Of a stretch of 64,000 nucleotides of DNA, positions 26,996-35,088 are shown one piece after another. Origin of the DNA: Arenibacter sp. ARW7G5Y1. Its GTDB lineage: Bacteria > Bacteroidota > Bacteroidia > Flavobacteriales > Flavobacteriaceae. Under the pieces are notes generated by a model, which saw nothing but the letters and a program-made list of their open reading frames with translations, had not been told where the DNA came from and searched no databases. The stretch lies in assembly GCF_003201775.1 (NCBI RefSeq), contig NZ_QJJZ01000010.1:129899-193898 (forward strand), in the 5' to 3' direction. The position numbers and the translations under genes were made by a program. How positions within the stretch are numbered: the first letter of the stretch is position 1; the number at the start of each line of letters is the position of its first letter.

Positions 26996-28402
26996 CTATT
27001 TATTAAAATCAAAAAAGTTTTTAGCGTTATAATAGGATATATCGGAGACAATTTTCCCCAGTAATCTTTCATCATTGGGCAACTCCCCGTTTACCACGTC
27101 ATTCCCTATAAGGTTGCATAATATCCTTCTAAAGTATTCGTGTCTCGGAAACGACAAAAAGCTCCTGGAGTCGGTCAGCATCCCTACAAAGCAACTTAAA
27201 AGCCCCATATTGGATAGCGCATTCATTTGTTTTTCCATACCGTCTTTCTGATCCAAAAACCACCAACCGGAGCCAAACTGCACCTTCCCCTTAACACTGC
27301 CATCGTTAAAATTCCCTACCATGGTAGCTATTACTTCATTATCGGAGGGATTAAGATTGTAGATTATGGTCTTGGCCAATTGATCTGTTCCATCCAATTC
27401 GTTCAAGAAGCCGCTCAATGCACGAGCCTGCGAAAAATCACCTATGGAATCGAAGCCCGTATCTGGACCCAATTTGGACAATAACCTTTTATTATTGTCC
27501 CGAATGGCCCCTATGTGGAATTGTTGCACCCACCCTTTTTTATGATAACTCTTCCCCAAGAACAACAGCACCTGTGCCTTAAAATATTGCACTTCTTCCA
27601 TAGAAAGTGATTTGCCGTCCATAACTTTTTTAAAGAGACCTTCCACATCATAAGTACCTTCTTCGAAATAATACAATTGTTCCAATCCATGATCGGCCAG
27701 CCTACCTCCCTGTTCATGGAAATAGTCGATACGATTTTCCAAAGCAGCCAACAAATCCTTGTAAGCCCTAATATGGATATTGGAAGCTTCGCCCAATTTT
27801 TCCAAATAGGCTACATAAGTACTCCCCTGTTCTATGGCAAATGTCTTATCTGGACGGAAAGTTGGAAAAACTTTTGGAGATAACCCTTTCTGTTTAATGC
27901 TTTTATGAAATTGAAGGGAATCTATGGATTCGTCGGTAGTACAAAGCGACTCCACCTTTTGTTGTTGCAACAACCCTAGGGTGTGATGGGAGTTTTGCTG
28001 CAGTATTGATGAAGTGCGCTCATATATTTCCTCCGCATTATCCGGCCCCAACAATTCCTGTATACCAAAGTAACGCTGAAGTTCCATATGGGTCCAATGG
28101 TACAAAGGGTTTCTTACTGTATAGGGCACTGTCTCCGCCCATTTAAGAAACTTTTCCTTATCCGTAGCATTTCCGGTTATATAATGTTCATTTATTCCAA
28201 AAGCACGCATGGCACGCCATTTATAATGATCCCCGGCCAACCAGGCTTGACTTATATTTTCAAAAACCCGGTTCCCATCAATTTCTTGGGGCGGCAGGTG
28301 ATTGTGATAGTCAATTATAGGCAACTCTTTGGCATAATTGTGATATAAGGTTTTGGCAAAGTCGCTTTGCAATAGGAAATCATCATTTATAAAAGTCTTC
28401 AT
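26996..28402 (-). CDS. uxaC: Glucuronate (uronate) isomerase
   Basis: UxaC interconverts D-glucuronate and D-fructuronate (and galacturonate/tagaturonate). From the ATG at 28402 (MKTFINDDFLLQ) it has 468 residues, normal for the family; an upstream in-frame ATG at 28471 would add 23 residues that do not resemble family members. Amidohydrolase-like motifs are IDYHNHLPPQEI, FRPDKTF, FHIGAIRDNNKRLL, GPDTGFDSIGD and the closing SFPRHEYFRRILCN. It lies 71 bp after the haem protein gene. With the SDR and UxuA in region B it completes the isomerase pathway to 2-keto-3-deoxygluconate. Confidence 0.94.
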   Translation of the reverse strand: MKTFINDDFLLQSDFAKTLYHNYAKELPIIDYHNHLPPQEIDGNRVFENISQAWLAGDHYKWRAMRAFGINEHYITGNATDKEKFLKWAETVPYTVRNPLYHWTHMELQRYFGIQELLGPDNAEEIYERTSSILQQNSHHTLGLLQQQKVESLCTTDESIDSLQFHKSIKQKGLSPKVFPTFRPDKTFAIEQGSTYVAYLEKLGEASNIHIRAYKDLLAALENRIDYFHEQGGRLADHGLEQLYYFEEGTYDVEGLFKKVMDGKSLSMEEVQYFKAQVLLFLGKSYHKKGWVQQFHIGAIRDNNKRLLSKLGPDTGFDSIGDFSQARALSGFLNELDGTDQLAKTIIYNLNPSDNEVIATMVGNFNDGSVKGKVQFGSGWWFLDQKDGMEKQMNALSNMGLLSCFVGMLTDSRSFLSFPRHEYFRRILCNLIGNDVVNGELPNDERLLGKIVSDISYYNAKNFFDFNK

Positions 28403-28473
28403 CTTACTAACGAATTTAATTTTAATACTTAAACTACCTACTTTGTCATTGAATGCGGACCAGCGGTCCAAGC

Positions 28474-30708
28474 TTATTTCCCAACCTGCTCAAACAATTC
28501 CTTTTCGGTATATTCCATACCGTCTTTAGGCGTTACATTCCTTAATTCTTTTATTTTTTCCGGTTTCAAACCTTTTGGATGAACTGAAAATGCATTGGTC
28601 ACATAGGATATTATATCCGATATATCCTTGTCGGAAAGATTCTTGTTATACTTAAGGCCTGGCATTTGATGGTTCTCATCATATACTTCCCCCTTAATAT
28701 TCAGAGGCCCCTTTAGGCCATGGAGAATAATGAGCCCCAATTGTTCCAAATGCGTAGAAATATATTCCGAGCCTACCAAAGGTGGTGCCAATCCTCGGAT
28801 ACCTTCTCCACTGGACGAATGACATGAGGCACATATTTGACGGAACAGAATAGCTCCATTGGTCCTAGAATCCGCTCTTGCAATTTTTGTTGAATAAATA
28901 TAATTCGGCTTATCATTGCCCTTCCTTTCCACACTCTCATATGTTAGCCTGGCAAGGTCCGAATCCTTAAGGTCTTCCTGTTGTCCCAGTTGGGTGCCAA
29001 GAGTTGAAAGAACATCTTCCGATCCGCTGACAATGGCCTCCTGGTAAATTTTATTGTCACTGTATTTATTGGCCAAATCGTACATTAAGGGAAAAAAGAC
29101 TGCTTCATCGTATTTGGCCCAAATTCCCAATGTAGTTGACAGGTACAGATCCAGCATGGGCTCATCCCTGTACATCACCCCTTTAAAGAGTTCCTTGGCC
29201 TTGGACACATTATTTTTAGATGCAAAATCCTCCATTAAAACAATAGCATGGGACGATGCTTCCGGGCTTCCATTTTGGACGATGTTGAATAAGAAATCGA
29301 AGGACAGGGCATTGAGTCCCTTCAACACATAAAGGGCGTGTAATTGCGCCAAAGGACTTTCATTGTCCAAAGCCATTTCCTTTAATGCCGGCAGGTTTTC
29401 CTGATTATTTTTCTGAATCAAATACTGCTGGGCCCTATCACGCACCCATCCATTGGGATCCTTCAAGGATGCGACCAATTGGGCCCCTGACAAAGTCTCC
29501 AGATCAGGAATGCTCCTCGCTGATTTGTCTTTGCTTCGAATCCTCAAGATCCTACCATAGTCCAGTATGGTATCCAATTTCTTCTGTGCCGATAATTTTT
29601 TCAAATACGGGCTCAAAAATGCATAATGTTGTATTACACCGCGATGCATATCCACAACATACATATTCCCATCGGGCCCTGTTGCCAAGTTCACCGGACG
29701 GAACCCTTCATCCGTAGAGGCCAAAAACTCCTTGCCCTGCCAAGCTTGCTTGGCCTCAACCCGATCTCCATAAAAAGACAGGACATTTCTTTTGATCAAA
29801 TTGACTTCCGGAACACATACAAAAACATTCTGATCGTAATCCTCAGGAAACATCCCGCCCCTATATACCAATGGACCACAGGCAGCAGTAACATTCACCA
29901 ATAAACTATCCTGGTTTAAAACCCCTTCTTCATATCCCCGGTTTACAGAGGCCGCATGAAGTGGATAAACACGTTGATCCTTGGTCAATGCCTCATCCAC
30001 CCCTTTTTGGGGAATAAAATACTTGTTCCTGATCAATCTATTGGGCAAAATATGATCGCCCAATAATTGAGTGGAATTATTGTTGTAATAAAGCCTTCCG
30101 AAATTATCATGGGAAATTCCCCACTGCCCTCTTTGGGTAGTAGGTTCCTTTTTCCACACGCCATTCTTACGCTGATATCTAAAATTGGATTTGGCATTAT
30201 AGATCCAGTTATCCATATTCATCATTAATCCATTGGGCTGATGTTCAGGATTACCTACGGTAGCGTAAAGCGAATCTACAAGTACCCGGTTAACCGGTTT
30301 ATCATTCTCAATTTCCACAAACCACAAGTTAGGGGATTCCGCATACAAAAGCCCCCCATACACCAAAGCCAAAGCTCTAGGCATCACCAAACTATCCAAA
30401 AAGGTTTTGGCGTGGTCCATAATTCCATCTTCATCAATATCCTCAAGAATTTTAATGGATCCACTTGGCAAATCTTCCCCATCCCCTTCCAAATTGAGCA
30501 TAAATCCAGTCATTTCAGCGACCCAAATCCGTCCCTTGGAATCGAAATCTATTGCGACAGGTGCTGTTAAAAGGGGTTCGGACGCCACCAGTTCCAGTTC
30601 AAAACCTTCTTCCAACCTATAATCCTCAAAGGAAATCCGAGGTTCCTGGAAGGAAGGTTTACATGCAATAACAATAAGCGAAAGGAAAAAACAAAATGAT
30701 AATCTCAT
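28474..30708 (-). CDS. Dehydrogenase-like lipoprotein with beta-propeller, HEAT-like region and cytochrome c domain
   Basis: This 744-residue protein has a lipobox (SLIVIACKP, Cys16). The first about 380 residues look like a sugar-dehydrogenase beta-propeller of the 'membrane-bound dehydrogenase' type (APVAIDFDSKGRIWVAEMTG ... VNLATGPDGNMYVVDMHRG); HEAT-like repeats follow (LKDPNGWVRDRAQQYLI). The C-terminal class I cytochrome c domain has CASCH near residue 626 and a probable Met ligand in HQMPGL. It can pass electrons from a sugar or sugar alcohol to the respiratory chain. It precedes uxaC, so an oxidised sugar of the uronate locus is a plausible substrate. Catalytic activity of the propeller in this family is largely unproven. 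Confidence 0.85.
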   Translation of the reverse strand: MRLSFCFFLSLIVIACKPSFQEPRISFEDYRLEEGFELELVASEPLLTAPVAIDFDSKGRIWVAEMTGFMLNLEGDGEDLPSGSIKILEDIDEDGIMDHAKTFLDSLVMPRALALVYGGLLYAESPNLWFVEIENDKPVNRVLVDSLYATVGNPEHQPNGLMMNMDNWIYNAKSNFRYQRKNGVWKKEPTTQRGQWGISHDNFGRLYYNNNSTQLLGDHILPNRLIRNKYFIPQKGVDEALTKDQRVYPLHAASVNRGYEEGVLNQDSLLVNVTAACGPLVYRGGMFPEDYDQNVFVCVPEVNLIKRNVLSFYGDRVEAKQAWQGKEFLASTDEGFRPVNLATGPDGNMYVVDMHRGVIQHYAFLSPYLKKLSAQKKLDTILDYGRILRIRSKDKSARSIPDLETLSGAQLVASLKDPNGWVRDRAQQYLIQKNNQENLPALKEMALDNESPLAQLHALYVLKGLNALSFDFLFNIVQNGSPEASSHAIVLMEDFASKNNVSKAKELFKGVMYRDEPMLDLYLSTTLGIWAKYDEAVFFPLMYDLANKYSDNKIYQEAIVSGSEDVLSTLGTQLGQQEDLKDSDLARLTYESVERKGNDKPNYIYSTKIARADSRTNGAILFRQICASCHSSSGEGIRGLAPPLVGSEYISTHLEQLGLIILHGLKGPLNIKGEVYDENHQMPGLKYNKNLSDKDISDIISYVTNAFSVHPKGLKPEKIKELRNVTPKDGMEYTEKELFEQVGK

Positions 30709-30951
30709 TAATATTGGTAGTTTGTATTCTGAAAGTCTGACAAGGGCACTAAATTAATACAGAGGCTTTTAAAATACTAATGGATTAATATATATTTGGC
30801 AAAAAACAGACCATCAGCACAATACGTTATATTTTTGGAGAGTTTTACAGTTATTGCACCATAGAAACCACGACTAAAGTCATCGGCATACAAAGTATGC
30901 CTTGCCTCTTGAATGTGCAGTGGATTTTGAGGTTGGAAGGCATGCCTCCCC

Positions 30952-31347
30952 CTAGCCTTCAATTTCTTGGGCCAGTTCCCTAATTTTGACATCCGTCAAA
31001 GGTTTAGCTATAAAACCATTGACCGCGTTATATTTACTGGCGCGTTCCATATCCCTGGAATCTACAGATGAACTTAAAATATAGATTTTAACGTCTTTTT
31101 TCCCGGACAATTTACCAAACTCTTCCAAAAACTCCCAGCCGTCCATAATGGGCATATTCAAATCCAAGAGAATAACCTCCGGCAACCCTTGTTCCGATTC
31201 TATTAGGGGGATTATTAGGTCCAGAGCTTCTTTTCCGTTTTGACAGATAAGAAAATCAGAGGCAAAATCATTATTCCTTAAAAGAATTTTAGAGCCAAAA
31301 ATAAATATGGGATCATCATCAATTATGCAAATCGTATTAGTCGTCAT
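30952..31347 (-). CDS. Single-domain response regulator (CheY/Rcp1-like)
   Basis: This 131-residue receiver domain has no output domain. The acidic pair is in CIIDDDP, the phospho-acceptor Asp in ILLDLNMPIMDGWEF, the switch Thr/Ser in ILSSSVD and the Lys in IAKPLT. It lies 196 bp downstream of the multi-PAS kinase on the same strand and is the likely partner. Such stand-alone receivers usually relay to another kinase, phosphotransfer protein or motility/adaptation target. Between this gene and the haem protein gene (30709-30951) there is no further gene. Confidence 0.92.
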   Translation of the reverse strand: MTTNTICIIDDDPIFIFGSKILLRNNDFASDFLICQNGKEALDLIIPLIESEQGLPEVILLDLNMPIMDGWEFLEEFGKLSGKKDVKIYILSSSVDSRDMERASKYNAVNGFIAKPLTDVKIRELAQEIEG

Positions 31348-31543
31348 TCCAGTGTCTATGGTTTATTAATGCTCTTAAAAAACCCAAATCTTCTTACTCT
31401 ATAGAATTGGTTAACTACTAATATAATTGATTTTTATCAATTTATTACCTTTAATTGATGTTAACAAATTGGCATCTGTTAAATATTACGACTTTCATGT
31501 TTTGACAAAATCACAATTACAGAACAACAAAATGGATTACATC

Positions 31544-34500
31544 TTACAAAACAATTCTAAAATATGTTGTGAATTTTGTACCCTGGTTTAATGTGCTTTC
31601 CACTTCGATCCACCCCCCCATGGCTTCGATTTGATTCTTACTGATAAAAAGTCCGATACCCCGTGCTTCAGGGTGATTGTGAAATGTTTTGTACATCCCA
31701 AAAAGCTTGGAGCCATGTCTGTCGAGATCGATTCCAAGTCCGTTATCCTCAAAACTTAAAAAAGCATATTCCCCCTTTCTTCCACTGGTTATGTTCAACT
31801 CCGGCAATCGTTCGGGAGATTGATACTTGATAGCGTTTGTAATAAGGTTTAGAATAATACTTTCCAAATAGGCATGCACCGCCAATACATTGATATTGGC
31901 ATCTACCGCCAAATGTATTGTAGCACCGTTTTTCTTGACCAACGGACCAACTATCTTCATGGCATTCTGCACCCTTTTTAGTAAATTTTGGGAAGTTAAG
32001 GTAGAACTCACTTTTGAATTTATCTCCACAATCTCGCTTAGCTGGTGGATAGTTTCGTTCATATTATCCGAGACCAGTTTAATTTTGCGATAATATTCAT
32101 TTTCAACTATTCTGGGATCCTCTTGCAAGACAAGGTCCAAAAGCATCGTAATATTGCTTGTGTGCGATCTTAAGTTATGGGAAACAATATGGGCAAAGTT
32201 GATTAGACGATTGTTGTGCTCCGTCAAATTCTCGGTCAACTGCTTCTTATCGGAGATATCCTGGATTTGGGCCACGAAATGTATGAGTTCGCCCTTGTCA
32301 TTCTTTACGGCCGCTACGGCCTCATAAATCCAAATATAGCTTCCGTTCCTATGCCTACAGCGCTTCTCAGCTCTAAATCCACTCTGTGTAGCAATGGTAC
32401 TTTCAAACAATTGCCTAGCTCCTTCCAAATCCTCCGGGTGCACAAAATCCAGCACCGTTTTTTCAAGAATCTCCTTTTCCCCATAACCCAATATTTCACA
32501 GATTTTTGGATTGGCCTTTCGCAATCTACCATTCAAATCTATGACAAGCATACCTATGGCGGCATGTTCAAAAGTTTGTCTTAATTCCTCTTCTTTTAGT
32601 GCCAAATCCCTAGTCATCCTAGTGGATTCGTCAATATCTTGGAAAAAACCGTATAGCCTAACACATTTTCCATTGACCACCTCCGGGATGCCAATGGTCC
32701 TTGACCAAAAAACCTTATTGGTTTTGGTAACTACTTTCAGCTCACGATCAAAACCCTTGCCTTTATCCATGGCCGACCTTAAAGCCTCAATGATGATTTC
32801 GCGATGTTCCCCTTCCTGAAAAAATGAATAGACCTCCTCCAGTGTAGGAACATAATCTTCTGGAACCCCTACCATCTTTTTTATGGTCGGACTCCAGTAA
32901 ACGGTATTATCCCCTAAATGGAGCTCCCAGATTCCGATCCGCACCGTTTCATTGATGCGCTGCATAATTTCGGCATTATGCGCCAATAACAATTCGTTTT
33001 GTTTGCGTTCGGTTATATCTTGAATTTGGGATACGAAATGAATTACCTCCCCCTGATCGTTGTGTATTGCGGACATAGATATGTTTGCCCATATTACCGA
33101 TCCATTTTTGTGAAAAAACCTATGTTCCAGTCTTATAAACTTATGTATGCCGTGGAACAGTTCCTCAATATATTCCCTATTAATCTTTAAGTCGTCCGGA
33201 TGGGCAATGTTCACTAGGTCCATTTCCTGCAATTCAGGCTCATCGTACCCAAAGATTTGACAGAAACTCTTGTTCGCCCTTAATAATTTATTTTCATTAT
33301 TTATCAAGGCCATGCCTATGGCCGAATGATTAAAGGTTTGCCTAAATTGCTCTTCCCTAAATCTAATTTCCAATTGGACCTTTTTAATTTCATCAATGTC
33401 CTGTATAAGTCCATACAGTTTTGCACTCTCATTGTCCCTGTGCTCGGAGACCCCAATTACCCTTACCCATTTTAGGTGTCCGTCTACAGTTTTTAATTGT
33501 AACTGTTCATCAAATTCCATAGGCTCTTTTAGAGCCTTATCCACTATTAACTTAATACGCTGCCTATGAACACCTTCCGAATAAAAATTCAATCCTTTTT
33601 CCCATGTTGGTGCATATTCCCCTGTTACGCCGTGAATTTGTTTGGCAACCTTACTCCAAAATACAGTACCTTCCTCCTGATCAATCTCCCAATAGCCAAT
33701 TTTTGCCGTTTCACTGGAGCGTTCAAAAAGGTTCTTATATTTTTCCACCAACAGCTCATTGGACTTCCTATAGGTAACGTCATAATGTATGCCGGAAATT
33801 ATTTCTGGTCGTCCCTCGGCATCTACTTTTGTAATTTCGCCACGACTAAGTATCCAGACCCAGTTACCATCTTTATGGCGCATTCTAAATATTTGCTCTT
33901 TGGTCTTTTTCCCGTCTATATGTGCCTTTAGGGTATCTACAAGAATCCCAATATCTTCTTGATGCACAAGGTTCAAAAAACGATCATGGGTAAAAGGTTC
34001 CAGCTCTGCCAAGGTATAGCCTATCATCTCTGCCCAGCGTTCATTGTAAATCACCATCCCGGTCTTCAGGTTGCTCTCCCATATTCCTACATTGGCACCC
34101 TTGATCACATTTTTATAATAGGTCTTTTTGGCATTTATATTGATTTCGGTCTGCTTATATTTTTCAATGCTGAGCGCCACCCCTAAAAGGCCGTTGCCAT
34201 TCCGGGAATCCTCGGACACCGACCTACCCCTAAGATTGAACCATAAGGAATGCCCTTCTACGTGATTCAGTCTTACATCAATGTTGAATGGGGATTTGCC
34301 TTTTTTGGCTATATGGATTTTATAGGCATTTTGAAAAATCTCCAAGTCGTCGCCATGTATCAATGACAAAAAATCGACTGAAATAGCGTCCTCATCCAAC
34401 TGTGGGGAATAGCCAAGGAATTGGGCCAGTTTATTATTTACAGCACCATCTTCCGGATTTTTCACATCCCAACGCCATAGACCATCAACACAGCTCTGCT

Positions 34501-34582
34501 CCACAAAATTGACAAAATCACCTTCCCTCTGCAAAAGATCTCTAAAATCAATTTGCATAGTAGTATTATAGTTTTTAGGCAT
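31544..34582 (-). CDS. Soluble sensor histidine kinase with six PAS domains
   Basis: The protein has 1012 residues, no signal peptide and no transmembrane helix, so it is cytoplasmic. Six PAS/PAC units are recognisable, starting near residues 30, 155, 290, 415, 545 and 670; units 3-4 and 5-6 look like a duplicated pair (RQTFNHSAIGM versus RQTFEHAAIGM, IGYWEIDQEEGTVFW versus IGIWELHLGDNTVYW). A coiled linker leads to the phospho-acceptor His in FAHIVSHNLRSH (near 797), then HATPase boxes NLITNAIKY (near 914), FEDNGLGIDLDRHG and GIGLFISKNQIEAMGG. The ATG at 34582 is used; an internal ATG at 34558 is possible. The next gene downstream is a lone receiver. Ligand unknown; no haem or flavin-binding signature was spotted. 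Confidence 0.9.
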   Translation of the reverse strand: MPKNYNTTMQIDFRDLLQREGDFVNFVEQSCVDGLWRWDVKNPEDGAVNNKLAQFLGYSPQLDEDAISVDFLSLIHGDDLEIFQNAYKIHIAKKGKSPFNIDVRLNHVEGHSLWFNLRGRSVSEDSRNGNGLLGVALSIEKYKQTEININAKKTYYKNVIKGANVGIWESNLKTGMVIYNERWAEMIGYTLAELEPFTHDRFLNLVHQEDIGILVDTLKAHIDGKKTKEQIFRMRHKDGNWVWILSRGEITKVDAEGRPEIISGIHYDVTYRKSNELLVEKYKNLFERSSETAKIGYWEIDQEEGTVFWSKVAKQIHGVTGEYAPTWEKGLNFYSEGVHRQRIKLIVDKALKEPMEFDEQLQLKTVDGHLKWVRVIGVSEHRDNESAKLYGLIQDIDEIKKVQLEIRFREEQFRQTFNHSAIGMALINNENKLLRANKSFCQIFGYDEPELQEMDLVNIAHPDDLKINREYIEELFHGIHKFIRLEHRFFHKNGSVIWANISMSAIHNDQGEVIHFVSQIQDITERKQNELLLAHNAEIMQRINETVRIGIWELHLGDNTVYWSPTIKKMVGVPEDYVPTLEEVYSFFQEGEHREIIIEALRSAMDKGKGFDRELKVVTKTNKVFWSRTIGIPEVVNGKCVRLYGFFQDIDESTRMTRDLALKEEELRQTFEHAAIGMLVIDLNGRLRKANPKICEILGYGEKEILEKTVLDFVHPEDLEGARQLFESTIATQSGFRAEKRCRHRNGSYIWIYEAVAAVKNDKGELIHFVAQIQDISDKKQLTENLTEHNNRLINFAHIVSHNLRSHTSNITMLLDLVLQEDPRIVENEYYRKIKLVSDNMNETIHQLSEIVEINSKVSSTLTSQNLLKRVQNAMKIVGPLVKKNGATIHLAVDANINVLAVHAYLESIILNLITNAIKYQSPERLPELNITSGRKGEYAFLSFEDNGLGIDLDRHGSKLFGMYKTFHNHPEARGIGLFISKNQIEAMGGWIEVESTLNQGTKFTTYFRIVL

Positions 34583-35088
34583 AAAACTTCCTTAAAATAA
34601 ATAAATAAACTTCCCTATACGTTCTCCCCACGCCAAAATTATATTAAAATCATGGCACTGTAGACAAACCAATTTATTTCATTAATGCCTGTACTAGACC
34701 AATATGGTCCAAGCACACACTTAGTACCTTAATTCAATTGCAACTAAAAAGGAGAGGGGGGTACCTTGTAGTCGTAAAATATTCCCTAAAAATTGACCTG
34801 AAACTTTGCAGACGCAACTATTTCAGTATCAAATATAAACAAAGATATGCTTACGGCTTACAACATGTAGTGGATTCCTAGTTAAATAGCGTCCTTTCTA
34901 TGTAATCCTTGTAGGGAAAAACAATAAACCACGAGTAAGGAAGTACATTTTAAACTCCCTATACAAACGTTTTTAAGGGTTGAACCATTTTCAAAATCAA
35001 AGAAGGGTCAAGAAATAAAGTGGGCACCAATCAAAGATAGTACAATACCATTGTTCTTGACCCCAGACCTATCAATAGATCCAATATA
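34583..35088. other. Intergenic stretch between kinase and PEP carboxylase
   Basis: No credible gene is seen in these 506 bp. The left part should hold the kinase promoter. The right part holds a 10-bp perfect inverted repeat, GGGTCAAGAA (35005-35014) and TTCTTGACCC (35054-35063), with a 39-nt spacer, just after the PEP carboxylase stop. It may be an RNA stem but lacks an adjacent U-run. Confidence 0.5.

Noticed and set aside
30938-30947. Palindrome AGGCATGCCT near the response regulator stop
   Set aside because: Short and self-complementary by chance; surrounding pairing is weak and lacks a U-run, so not called as terminator.
30777-30992. 71-codon frame overlapping the response regulator
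   Set aside because: Overlaps the receiver gene in another frame and shows no family features.
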